From the NCBI RefSeq assembly GCF_004745635.1, contig NZ_SRLB01000005.1, positions 248,001 to 312,000 of the forward strand: 64,000 nt of DNA, given 5' to 3'. Origin of the DNA: Methylobacterium nonmethylotrophicum (GTDB lineage: Bacteria > Pseudomonadota > Alphaproteobacteria > Rhizobiales > Beijerinckiaceae). Positions within the stretch are counted from its first letter, which is position 1. Each line of letters begins with the position of its first letter. This document shows, piece by piece, positions 1 through 9,653 of the stretch. The notes under the pieces were generated by a model. The model saw only the letters and a list, made by a program, of their open reading frames with translations. It had not been told where the DNA came from and did not search any database. The position numbers and the translations under genes are program-made.

Positions 1-142
1 CGGGGGGCAGGCCCATGCCGAGGAGCTCGCCCAGTTCCGCATGGTGGCCGAGGCGGGCATACTGAAACACCCGGCCCGCGAAGGCGATCGTGTCCTCGTC
101 CAGCGTCGGTCGCGCCGGGGCACCCGGCTCCTCGTTCTGCAT
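1..142 (-). CDS. Ankyrin-repeat protein, N-terminal fragment (runs off the window)
   Basis: Read on the minus strand, an ATG at 142 opens a frame of 47 codons that is still open at base 1. It begins MQNEEPGAPARP and continues with TIAFAGRVFQYARLGHHAEL and then a leucine-rich GELLGMGLPP. The helix-turn-helix pattern with ARLGHHAELGELLGMGL is the usual first ankyrin repeat of small bacterial ankyrin proteins. Ankyrin repeats bind proteins; the partner is unknown. Only the start is visible, so length and repeat number cannot be given. It is divergent from the gene at 334, with about 190 bases between them. Confidence 0.6.
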   Translation of the reverse strand, partial: MQNEEPGAPARPTLDEDTIAFAGRVFQYARLGHHAELGELLGMGLPP

Positions 143-333
143 CGCGCTCGCGTCCGTTCCTCGTCGCTGCGGGATATCGGGCGCGGGCGCCGCCCGCCAA
201 GGGGAATGGCCGGAACGGTCGCCGCCGGCCGGTGCGGGCGCCCAGCGTTAAGGTGCATTTTACTACGCGGAACGGAATCGCTCGCCGGCTCCAAGGGACG
301 ACAAGGATCTTCACCACTGCCGGCGCACCTAGC

Positions 334-2739
334 ATGGCGACAACGCCCGGGAGCGAGACGCAAGTCGTGAGAGCCCTCTACGATTGTATTGCCGGAAGTC
401 ACGACCTCAAGCTGGTCTTGCTCGCAGCAGTTGTATGCAACCTCGCTGCGGCGACCAGCCTGACTCTCCTCGATCACGCCCGCATCAGTGCCGGCAAGGC
501 GCGCCGGCTGTGGCTGTCGAGCGCCGCCCTGGCGGGCGGGACCGGCATCTGGGCGACGCATTTCATCGCCATGCTGGCCTTCGCGCCCGGCCTCGCCTCG
601 GCCTACGATCTCGGCCTGACCGGCCTGTCCCTGCTGATCGGCGTGGTCATGACGGCGGCCGGGTTCTGGATCGCCCTGCGGCCGGGCTTTCCCGGCGCGG
701 CCTGGCTCGGCGGCGCGCAGATCGGCCTCGGCGTCGGGGCGATGCACTTCACCGGCATGGCGGCCTTCGAGGTCGCGGGCCGCGTCGCCTGGGATCCGGG
801 CCTCGTCGCTGCGGCGCTGGCGGCCGGGACCGTGCTGGGCAGCCTGGCGCTCGCCACGACGCTGCGGGACGGCTCGGTGCGGGTGAAGCTGGCGGGGGCC
901 GGCCTGATGGTGCTGGGCATCTGCGGGCTGCACTTCACCGCCATGAGCGCCGCCGTGATCGTGCCGGATCCCGCGGTCGCCCTGTCGGGCACCGCGGTGC
1001 CGGCGGAGATGCTGGCCGTGGCGGTGGCGGTCGCCAGCATCACGATCCTGGTCCTGGCCTTCGCGGGGCTGTGGCTGCACCTGCGCGACGAGCGCCGCTC
1101 GGTCCTCGAGGGCGACCGGATGCGGGGGCTCGCCAATGCCGCGGTCGAGGGCCTGGTGGTCTGCGACGGCGACCGGATCGTCACCGTCAACGACAGCTTC
1201 GCCGACCTCGTCGGCCGACCGGCCGAGACGCTGGCCGGCGAGGCCCTGTCGGGCTTCCTCGGCGAGCCGACGGAGCCCGGCGCGAGCGACCTCGCGGAGG
1301 CCCCCGAGGCGCAGCTGCGCCGGGCCGACGGCAGCCTCGTGCCGGTGGAGGTGATCCGCCGCGTCATCGACTTCGCCGGTCGGCCGCACGCGGCGGCGGC
1401 GGTCCGGGACCTCCGGGCGCGCAAGCGCGCCGAGGCGCGCATCGCGTACCTCGCCCATCACGACGCCCTCACGGGGACGCCGAACCGCACCAGCTTCAAC
1501 CGCCGGCTCGAGCAGGAGATCGCGCTGGCGCGTGCCGCGGGCCGGCCGCTGGCGGTCCTGTGCGCCGACCTCGACCGCTTCAAGGAGGTCAACGACCTCT
1601 TCGGCCACGCCGCCGGCGACGCGCTGCTGCGCGCGGTCTGCGCGGCGATCACCGCGGTGCTCGGCCCCGGCCAGATGCTGGCCCGCCTCGGCGGCGACGA
1701 GTTCGCGGTGCTGGCCCCGAACCTCGACGCGGCGGCCGCCGAAGCCCTCGGCGAGGCGATCCTCGCCGCCCTGCGGGGGGCCGAGACCGGGCCGGCCGGC
1801 GCGATCGCGGCGGCGAGCCTCGGCATCGCGCTCTACCCGCATGACGGCGAGGAGCCCGAGACCCTGATGATCCAGGCCGATACCGCCCTCTACCGGGCCA
1901 AGCAGGAGGGCCGCGGGCGGCTGCGCTTCTACGAGGCCCGCATGGGCGTGCAGGTCCGCGAGCGTCGCCGGCTCGAGCACGATCTGCGCCATGCCGTCGA
2001 GCGGGGCCAGCTGCGGGTCGTCTACCAGCCGCAGACCCGCATCGACAGCGGCGAGACGGTCGGGTTCGAGGCGCTGCTGCGCTGGCATCATCCGGAGCGC
2101 GGCACGGTGCCCCCGAACCTGTTCATCCCGATCTCCGAGGAGACCGGCAGCATCCTGGGCATCGGCGAGTGGGTGCTGCGCGAGACCTGCCGCGAGGCCG
2201 CCTCCTGGGAGAAGCCGCTGCGCATCGCCGTCAACGTCTCGGCGGTCCAGCTCCACGCCCCGGGCTTTTCCGAGCTCGTCCACGAGATCCTGTTCACCAC
2301 CGGCCTGGCGCCGGCCCGGCTCGAGCTCGAGATCACCGAGACGGCGCTGATCCGCGACCTGCCGCGGGCGCTCGCGACCCTCAGGCGGGTCAAGGCCCTC
2401 GGCGTGCGGATCGCGATGGACGATTTCGGCACCGGCTACTCGTCGCTGTCGAACCTGCGGGCCTTCCCGTTCGACAAGATCAAGATCGACGCCTCCTTCA
2501 CCCGCGCGGTCGATTCGAGCGAGCAGGCGGCCACGATCGTCCGCACGGTGCTCGGCCTCGGGCGGGGCCTGGGCCTGCCGGTCCTGGCCGAGGGCGTCGA
2601 GACCCGGGGCGAGCTCGCCTTCCTGGACGCCGAGGCCTGCCACGAGGCGCAAGGCTACCTGTTCGGCCGCCCGGCCCCGATCGACACCTTCCGGCACCTG
2701 ACGACGAAAGCGCCGCGCACCGCCGAGGACGCCGCGTGA
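334..2739 (+). CDS. MHYT-PAS-GGDEF-EAL cyclic-di-GMP signalling membrane protein
   Basis: An 801-residue inner-membrane protein that may make and/or break cyclic-di-GMP. The N-terminal MHYT sensor has about seven membrane helices and three conserved motifs around residues 74-80 (ATHFIAML), 136-142 (AMHFTGM) and 198-204 (GLHFTAM). These are thought to bind a metal and sense a gas or redox signal. A PAS-like region follows at about 265-360. The GGDEF domain carries an intact GGDEF at 453-457, with no RxxD inhibitory site just before it. The EAL domain has an intact EAL at 579-581 plus the later DDFGTGYSS motif. Both catalytic motifs look functional, so the net activity cannot be told from sequence. 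I prefer ATG 334 because MHYT proteins start shortly before a LYDCIAGSHDLKLV-like stretch; GTG 367 is possible, and an upstream start at 232 adds an unlikely basic tail. Confidence 0.93.
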   Translation: MATTPGSETQVVRALYDCIAGSHDLKLVLLAAVVCNLAAATSLTLLDHARISAGKARRLWLSSAALAGGTGIWATHFIAMLAFAPGLASAYDLGLTGLSLLIGVVMTAAGFWIALRPGFPGAAWLGGAQIGLGVGAMHFTGMAAFEVAGRVAWDPGLVAAALAAGTVLGSLALATTLRDGSVRVKLAGAGLMVLGICGLHFTAMSAAVIVPDPAVALSGTAVPAEMLAVAVAVASITILVLAFAGLWLHLRDERRSVLEGDRMRGLANAAVEGLVVCDGDRIVTVNDSFADLVGRPAETLAGEALSGFLGEPTEPGASDLAEAPEAQLRRADGSLVPVEVIRRVIDFAGRPHAAAAVRDLRARKRAEARIAYLAHHDALTGTPNRTSFNRRLEQEIALARAAGRPLAVLCADLDRFKEVNDLFGHAAGDALLRAVCAAITAVLGPGQMLARLGGDEFAVLAPNLDAAAAEALGEAILAALRGAETGPAGAIAAASLGIALYPHDGEEPETLMIQADTALYRAKQEGRGRLRFYEARMGVQVRERRRLEHDLRHAVERGQLRVVYQPQTRIDSGETVGFEALLRWHHPERGTVPPNLFIPISEETGSILGIGEWVLRETCREAASWEKPLRIAVNVSAVQLHAPGFSELVHEILFTTGLAPARLELEITETALIRDLPRALATLRRVKALGVRIAMDDFGTGYSSLSNLRAFPFDKIKIDASFTRAVDSSEQAATIVRTVLGLGRGLGLPVLAEGVETRGELAFLDAEACHEAQGYLFGRPAPIDTFRHLTTKAPRTAEDAA

Positions 2740-2774
2740 GGCGGGCTGGCCGCCGGGGGAAAGAGGCGGCATAA

Positions 2775-4448
<1,674 letters not shown>

Positions 4449-4754
4449 GGAACGGTCTCCCGTTTCCCCAGTCGAGCGCGACTCCCCCCCTCGGGAAGGG
4501 GCGTCCCGCGCTCGCGTTCGACGATCTCTGCCCCGCACGACCCGGCTCAGCGTCCCACACGATCCGCGACGTCCGGACACCGGGAGTCGCGCGTCCGAGC
4601 CGGGCCGGCGCGACCCGTCCCGTAAGCGGGCGCCCGGCGATGCGCGTCCGGTCCGGCGATGATCCCGGCCTTTACCGCAGCGTCCGCTCCCGTAAGCTCG
4701 GGCGGCAAGAACGCGAAGACGGCACGGCGCGGAGCGGTGCGTGGGGAGGGCAGC
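4449..4754. other. Intergenic stretch, 306 bases, no gene seen
   Basis: Between pgm and the CaiB-family gene. An imperfect stem (GGGAACGG at 4448-4455 against CCGTTTCCC at 4460-4468, with a bulge) just after pgm could be a weak terminator. A purine-rich GGGGAGGG ribosome binding site precedes ATG 4755. I see no other structure or convincing small gene. Confidence 0.5.
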
Positions 4755-5972
4755 ATGGTCAAGATCCTGGCGGGTCTGCGCATCGTCGAGGGGTCGGCCT
4801 TCGTGGCGGCTCCCCTCGCCGGCATGACGCTGGCGCAGATGGGTGCGGACGTGATCCGCTTCGACCGCATCCGCGGCGGGCTCGACCACGCGCGCTGGCC
4901 GGTGACCGACCAGGGCCGCAGCCTGTTCTGGGCGGGGCTGAACAAGGGCAAGCGCAGCCTCGCGGTCGACATGGCCACGCCGCGCGGCCAGGAGGTGGTG
5001 ACCCGCCTCATCTGCCAGCCCGGCGAGGGCAACGGCATCTTCCTCACCAACCTGCGCGTGCGCGGCTGGATGGATTACGACGCGCTGCGCAAGCACCGCG
5101 AGGACCTGATCATGATGTCGGTCACCGGCGACCGCCACGGCGGTCCGCAGGTCGACTACACGGTCAATCCCGCGGTGGGCTTTCCCGGCGCCACCGGGCC
5201 GGAGGGCTCGTCCGAGCCGGTCGGGCACGTGCTGCCGGCCTGGGACTGCATCACCGGCCAGCAGGCGGCCCTCGGCATCCTGGCGGCCGAACGCCATCGC
5301 CGCCTCACCGGCCGCGGCCAGGTGGTCGAGCTCGCGCTCAAGGACATGGCGCTCGCCATGCTGGGCAACCTCGGCATCATCGGCGAGGTGACGGTGAACG
5401 GCGTCGACCGCCCCAAGGTCGGCAATGCGCTCTACGGCGCCTACGCCCAGGATTTCACCTGCCGCGACGGCGAGCGCGTCATCGTGGTGGCCCTGACGCA
5501 GCGGCAATGGGACAACCTGCAGGCGGCGACCGGCACCAGGGACGAGATGGAGGCGCTGGCCGCGCGCCTCGGCGCCGACCTGCGGCGCGAGGGCGAGCGC
5601 TATCTCCACCGCCACGCCATCACGGCGGTGCTGGCCCCGTTCTTCGCCGCCCGGCGGCTGGAGGAGTTCGCGGCGGACTTCCAGGCCCGGAGCGTCACCT
5701 GGTCCCGCTACCGCTCCTTCCGCCAGGTGGTCGAGGAGGATCCGGACTGCTCGACCGACAACCCGATGTTCTCCCGCCTGGAGCATCCCGGGATCGGCGC
5801 CTACCTGACCCCCGGCAACCCCATCGTCTTCTCGGACGTGGAGCGCGTCCCCCCGACGCGCGCGCCGAGCCTGGGGGAGAACACCGACGAGATCCTGGCC
5901 GAGATCGGCTACAGCGACGGGGAGGTGGCGCGCCTGCACGACGACGGGGTGGTGGCCGGGCCGCGCCCATGA
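4755..5972 (+). CDS. mct: CaiB/BaiF family protein, probable 2-methylfumaryl-CoA isomerase (Mct-like)
   Basis: 405 residues of the class III CoA-transferase fold. From memory, it follows Chloroflexus Mct closely along its length: the start (LRIVEGSAFVAAPLAGMTLA), WPVTDQGRSLFWAGLNKGKR, VDYTVNP, VLPAWDCITGQ, AAERHRRLTGRGQ, DPDCSTDNPMF and HPGIGAYLTPGNP. Mct moves CoA within mesaconate (mesaconyl-C1-CoA to C4-CoA) in the 3-hydroxypropionate bicycle. In a methylobacterium, mesaconyl-C1-CoA is an ethylmalonyl-CoA-pathway intermediate, so this enzyme would open a side route toward citramalyl-CoA. That route is inference: no hydratase or citramalyl-CoA lyase gene lies in the window. A strong GGGGAGGG site 7-14 bases upstream decides the start. 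It converges with the EamA gene. Formyl-CoA transferase is the main alternative, but fits the motifs less well. Confidence 0.75.
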   Translation: MVKILAGLRIVEGSAFVAAPLAGMTLAQMGADVIRFDRIRGGLDHARWPVTDQGRSLFWAGLNKGKRSLAVDMATPRGQEVVTRLICQPGEGNGIFLTNLRVRGWMDYDALRKHREDLIMMSVTGDRHGGPQVDYTVNPAVGFPGATGPEGSSEPVGHVLPAWDCITGQQAALGILAAERHRRLTGRGQVVELALKDMALAMLGNLGIIGEVTVNGVDRPKVGNALYGAYAQDFTCRDGERVIVVALTQRQWDNLQAATGTRDEMEALAARLGADLRREGERYLHRHAITAVLAPFFAARRLEEFAADFQARSVTWSRYRSFRQVVEEDPDCSTDNPMFSRLEHPGIGAYLTPGNPIVFSDVERVPPTRAPSLGENTDEILAEIGYSDGEVARLHDDGVVAGPRP

Positions 5973-6021
5973 CGGCAGCGGCTCCGAATCGCCGCGCGCG
6001 CCGCCGCGGGTGACCTCCTGC

Positions 6022-6924
6022 TCACGCCGCGCCCTCCTCTTCCGGCGGCGTGATCCGCGGGCGCTCCTGGTACAGCAGGTACAGCCCCGAGGCGGCCACC
6101 ACCGCGCCGCCGATCACCGTCCAGCGATCCGGCAGGTGGCCGAAGATCAGGACGCCCAGCAGCACCGCCCAGAGCAGGTGGGCGTAGGCAAAGGGCGCCA
6201 GGGTCGAGGCGGGCGCCCGGCGGTGGGCGAGGATCAGCAACCAGTGCCCCAGCGCCCCGAAGAAGCCGACCGAGGCGATGCCGAGCCAGGGCGCGGGCTC
6301 GGCCGGCGTCTCCCACAGGAACGGCAGGGCGGGCGCGGTCAGCACCGAGCCGACGAGGCCGGTATAGAACATCGTGGTCTCGGGCGGGTCGTGGGCGGCG
6401 AGCATCCGGGTCACCACGATGTAGACGCCGTTGACGAGGGCGGTGACGACCGCCAGCAGGGCCGCCGGATGCATGCCGGAGACGCCCGGGCGGCTCACCA
6501 CCAGCACGCCCGAGAACCCGACCAGCACCGCCGCCGTCCGCCGCCAGCCGACCCGCTCGCCGAGCAGGGGACCGGCGATCAGCGCCACCACCAGGGGCGA
6601 CGCGAAGGTGATCGAGGTCACCTGCGCCAGCGGCAGGTAGCGCAGGGCCACGAACGAGCATAGCGTCGCCGTCACCAGGCAGAGCGAGCGCAGCACCTGC
6701 AAGCCGGGCTTTCGGGTGCGCATCAGCCCGACGATGTCGCGCCGCCACGCCAGAGCCGCCGCCACGATGACGAAGCTGACGACGTAGCGCACGGCGACGA
6801 TCAGCAGCGGATTCATGGTCCCGCTCAGGAACTTCGCCGAGGCGTCGATGCCGGCGAAGCCCGCCACCGCGCTCACCATCAGGGCGATGCCGATCAGGGT
6901 CTCCCGCTGGCCCGTCCCGCGCAT
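6022..6924 (-). CDS. EamA/DMT-family membrane transporter
   Basis: 300 residues with ten predicted membrane helices in two EamA halves, the layout of drug/metabolite exporters. The first half carries the typical RYVVSFVIVAAALAWRRD and PLAQVTSITFASPLVVALIA; the second carries HWLLILAHRRAPASTLAPFAY. The substrate cannot be told from sequence; relatives export amino acids, nucleotides or drugs. ATG 6924 is preceded by GGGGAGGG and gives a short basic N-terminus before helix 1; an upstream frame start at 7098 would overlap the divergent IclR gene and is rejected. It is divergent from the IclR gene (92 bases), which may control it as well as the pca operon. Confidence 0.88.
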   Translation of the reverse strand: MRGTGQRETLIGIALMVSAVAGFAGIDASAKFLSGTMNPLLIVAVRYVVSFVIVAAALAWRRDIVGLMRTRKPGLQVLRSLCLVTATLCSFVALRYLPLAQVTSITFASPLVVALIAGPLLGERVGWRRTAAVLVGFSGVLVVSRPGVSGMHPAALLAVVTALVNGVYIVVTRMLAAHDPPETTMFYTGLVGSVLTAPALPFLWETPAEPAPWLGIASVGFFGALGHWLLILAHRRAPASTLAPFAYAHLLWAVLLGVLIFGHLPDRWTVIGGAVVAASGLYLLYQERPRITPPEEEGAA

Positions 6925-7015
6925 GTCCGCCCTCCCCGTCCGGCACCCTGGCTCTTGACTTAGACCGGAACCTCGTTCAAATCCAGAACTGCGTTCCATA
7001 TTTGAGCGAAGACAG
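6925..7015. promoter_or_regulatory. Divergent promoter region with an IclR-site-like dyad
   Basis: The 91 bases between the EamA gene and the IclR gene contain a TTGACT box at about 6956-6961 and a TCAAAT ... ATTTGA dyad spanning roughly 6979-7005. IclR-family regulators often bind such partly symmetric AT-rich sites next to their own gene. No regulator footprint can be shown from sequence, so this is a candidate only. Confidence 0.35.
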
Positions 7016-7834
7016 ATGGCCGGCTCCCTGCTGCGGCGCGTCCTGGACTTGGTGGAATTGCTCGCGAACCATCCGCGCGGGCTTCCCCTCCAGGCCATCG
7101 CCGAGACGCTGGATATCCCGAAGAGCGGCGCCCACCGGCTGCTGGCCGAGCTCGCCGAGCACGCCTACGCGGTGCAGGACGCCGAGACCGGCCGGTATCT
7201 CCTCACCACCCGGTTCGCGACGCTCGGCCTCAAGCACCTCTCGCGCACCGGCGTGGTCGACATCGCCCAGGCGGTGCTCAACCGTCTGGCCGATCTCAGC
7301 GGCGAGCTGGCGCGCCTCGCGGTCGTCGATTACCCGCGCCTCGTCTGGGTGGCGAAGGCGCAGGGCGCCCGCACCGGCCTGCGCTACGACGGCGACATGG
7401 GGGCGGAGGCGCGGCTCTCGACCACCTCCACCGGCATCGCCTGGCTCGCCAGCCTCTCGGACGAGGAGGCGCTGGAACTCGTGATGCGGCAGGGCCTGGC
7501 GACCGGCGAGAGCGGCCCCAACGCCCCGCGCACGGTCGCCGAGCTGATGGCGCTGGTGAACCAGGCCCGCGCCCGCGGCTACGCCTGGGTGCAGGAGACC
7601 AACACCGCGGGCGCCGCCGCGATGGCGGCCAACGTTCTGCATCCGCAGACCGGCCGGGCGGTCGGCAACCTCAGCGTCGCCGGCCCGAGCCTCCGGCTGA
7701 CCGAGGCGCAGCGCGACGCCATCGCCCCGGATCTGCTGGCGGCCGCCGCCGAGCTGTCCTCGGTCGGCGCCTTCTCAGAGTATCTCGGGGCGCTGGGCGG
7801 CCGGGCGAGGGCGAGCCGCCCCGCCATGTCCTGA
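7016..7834 (+). CDS. IclR-family transcriptional regulator, likely of the pca operon
   Basis: 272 residues. The N-terminal winged helix covers residues 1-65 ([20 protein letters not shown], then [15 protein letters not shown] as the recognition region). The C-terminal IclR effector domain covers about 80-255 ([19 protein letters not shown], then the [12 protein letters not shown] end). IclR proteins such as PcaR and PobR respond to aromatic acids or beta-ketoadipate. It sits 157 bases upstream of pcaH on the same strand and next to no other catabolic gene, so control of this operon is the simplest reading. The inducer is unknown. ATG 7016 gives a normal IclR N-terminus. Confidence 0.88.
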   Translation: MAGSLLRRVLDLVELLANHPRGLPLQAIAETLDIPKSGAHRLLAELAEHAYAVQDAETGRYLLTTRFATLGLKHLSRTGVVDIAQAVLNRLADLSGELARLAVVDYPRLVWVAKAQGARTGLRYDGDMGAEARLSTTSTGIAWLASLSDEEALELVMRQGLATGESGPNAPRTVAELMALVNQARARGYAWVQETNTAGAAAMAANVLHPQTGRAVGNLSVAGPSLRLTEAQRDAIAPDLLAAAAELSSVGAFSEYLGALGGRARASRPAMS

Positions 7835-7991
7835 CGCCCCCTCTGCCCGAAATGGCCCGCCATCCGGGAAGGTGATACGCCTCCGGCCGTGCGGCGAGCG
7901 ACCGGGCCGAAGAGCCACGACGGACGTCCCCACGGGGCGATCCTCGCATGACCGCACTGCGCCTCCGGAAGGAGCGCACAAGGAGGAGACG

Positions 7992-8720
7992 ATGACCCAC
8001 GCCGACAGCGAGTTCCTGCAGCGGGACCGCTCGATCCACCCGCCGGCCTTCACGCCGGACTACAAGACCAGCGTGCTGCGCTCGCCGCGCCGGGCGATGA
8101 TCTCGCTGCAATCCTCGCTGTCGGAGGTCACCGGCCCCGCCTTCGGCCATTCCGAGCTCGGCCCGCTCGACAACGACCTGATCCTCAACTACGCCCGCGA
8201 GGGCGAGCCGATCGGCGAGCGGATCTTCGTCCACGGCCATGTCCGCGACGAGAACGGCCGCGGCATCCCCAACACCCTCGTGGAGTTCTGGCAGGCCAAT
8301 GCGGGCGGGCGCTACCGCCACCGCAACGACCGCTACCTCGCGCCGATCGATCCCAACTTCGGCGGCTGCGGCCGGACGATCACCGACGAGACCGGCTTCT
8401 ACTACTTCCGCACGATCAAGCCCGGGCCCTATCCCTGGCGCAACAACCTCAATTCCTGGCGCCCGGCGCATATCCACTTCTCGGTGTTCGGCACCGGCTT
8501 CGCCCAGCGCCTCATCACCCAGATGTATTTCGAGGGCGATCCGCTGATCTGGCGCGACCCGATGGTGCTCGGGATTCCCGATCGCTCCGCCGCCGAGCGG
8601 CTGATCGCGCCCCTCGACCTCGGTGCCGCGGTGCCGCTCGACATGCTCGCCTACAAGTTCGACATCGTGCTGCGCGGCCGCCAGCAGACGCTGTTCGAGA
8701 ACAAGCTCCAGGGGAACTGA
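7992..8720 (+). CDS. pcaH: Protocatechuate 3,4-dioxygenase beta subunit
   Basis: 242 residues. With PcaG it forms the cytoplasmic intradiol dioxygenase that opens protocatechuate to 3-carboxy-cis,cis-muconate using non-heme Fe(III). The four iron ligands are in place: Tyr108 (GGRYRH), Tyr147 (GPYPWR), His160 and His162 (RPAHIHFS). This spacing agrees with the Pseudomonas beta subunit (408/447/460/462 in its numbering). ATG 7992 sits behind a near-perfect AAGGAGGAG ribosome binding site, which rules out the longer frame beginning at 7872. The next gene, pcaG, begins 4 bases after the stop, so the subunits are co-translated. Confidence 0.97.
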   Translation: MTHADSEFLQRDRSIHPPAFTPDYKTSVLRSPRRAMISLQSSLSEVTGPAFGHSELGPLDNDLILNYAREGEPIGERIFVHGHVRDENGRGIPNTLVEFWQANAGGRYRHRNDRYLAPIDPNFGGCGRTITDETGFYYFRTIKPGPYPWRNNLNSWRPAHIHFSVFGTGFAQRLITQMYFEGDPLIWRDPMVLGIPDRSAAERLIAPLDLGAAVPLDMLAYKFDIVLRGRQQTLFENKLQGN

Positions 8721-8724
8721 GCCC

Positions 8725-9360
8725 ATGGTCCAGCCGCTTCCCGTCCGTCTCCAGGAGACGCCGTCCCAGACCGCGGGTCCCTACGTCCATATCGGGCTGA
8801 TCCCGCACCAGGCCGGCTTCGACATCTTCGAGACCAACTTCACCAACGTGCTCGCCGGCCCCGACACGAAGGGCGAGCGCATCCGGATCGAGGGCCGGGT
8901 CTTCGACGGCGCCGGCGTCCCGGTGCGCGACGTGCTGGTCGAGATCTGGCAGGCCAACGCCGCCGGCCGCTACAACCACCCCGCCGACCGCCAGGAGGGC
9001 AAGCCCCTCGACGAGGGTTTTCGGGGTTGGGGCCGCACCGGCTCGGATTTCGAGACCGGATTGTGGCACTTCGAGACGGTGAAGCCCGGCCCGGTCGTCG
9101 GCCGCAAGGGCCACCGCCCGATGGCGCCGCACATCAACCTCTGGATCGCCGCCCGCGGCATCAATATCGGCCTGCAGACCCGGCTCTACTTCGCCGACGA
9201 GGCGGATGCGAATGCCAACGACCCGGTCCTGAACCTCGTCGAGCGCGGCCAGCAGCGCGACAGCCTGCTGGCGAAGCGCGAGGAGCGCGACGGCAAGGCC
9301 GTCTACGTCTTCGACGTCACCCTGCAGGGGCCGAACGAGACCGTGTTCTTCGACGTGTGA
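8725..9360 (+). CDS. pcaG: Protocatechuate 3,4-dioxygenase alpha subunit
   Basis: 211 residues, the standard alpha-subunit length. It pairs with PcaH and shapes the substrate pocket but does not hold the iron. It shows the family N-terminus (QETPSQTAGPYVHIGL), the shared intradiol core VEIWQANAAGRYNHPAD and the end LQGPNETVFFDV. The iron-ligand histidine pair of PcaH is replaced here by HINLWIAARG, as expected for an alpha subunit. The start lies 4 bases after the pcaH stop. A palindromic repeat follows immediately and separates it from the next pathway gene by 293 bases. Confidence 0.97.
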   Translation: MVQPLPVRLQETPSQTAGPYVHIGLIPHQAGFDIFETNFTNVLAGPDTKGERIRIEGRVFDGAGVPVRDVLVEIWQANAAGRYNHPADRQEGKPLDEGFRGWGRTGSDFETGLWHFETVKPGPVVGRKGHRPMAPHINLWIAARGINIGLQTRLYFADEADANANDPVLNLVERGQQRDSLLAKREERDGKAVYVFDVTLQGPNETVFFDV

Positions 9361-9415
9361 GATCGTTAACTCATACGATTTCCGCTTGATTCCACCGAGT
9401 AAAGATGGAGCACAT

Positions 9416-9582
9416 CTCCCCTCTCCCGTGTGGGAGAGGGGCCGGGGGTGAGGGTGCTACGGTTCTGAGTCTGGCTTCGACCGTTCCGCTGCCAGCACCA
9501 CAGTTCGAGCTTTACACGGAACCGTGTCACCCTCACGCGGGATCTTCGATCCCCTACCCCTCTCCCACACGGGAGAGGGGAT
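9416..9582. repeat. Composite palindromic repeat inside the pca operon
   Basis: Two copies of a 24-base palindrome face each other: CCCCTCTCCC-GTGT-GGGAGAGGGG at 9418-9441 and CCCCTCTCCC-ACAC-GGGAGAGGGG at 9557-9580. Inside them a second inverted pair (9449-9467 against 9517-9535) matches at 16 of 19 positions. The whole is therefore a large inverted repeat with hairpins at both ends. A third copy of the core occurs at 14188-14211. It behaves like a dispersed intergenic repeat and could also fold in the mRNA between pcaG and the following gene. Confidence 0.8.
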
Positions 9583-9653
9583 CCCGCGCTTTACTGGTAT
9601 CGGATCAGGTCAAGCGGACATCGCATCACGATAGCAACAATCAGGAGACCCCC

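Noticed and set aside
41..370. A plus-strand frame at the left edge
   Set aside because: It overlaps the minus-strand ankyrin start and the MHYT protein start, with Arg-rich composition typical of a wrong frame.
9361..9653. The repeat region considered as a CRISPR array or transposon end
   Set aside because: There are only two inverted palindromes, no regular spacers, no transposase and no target-site duplication, so it is listed as an intergenic repeat only.
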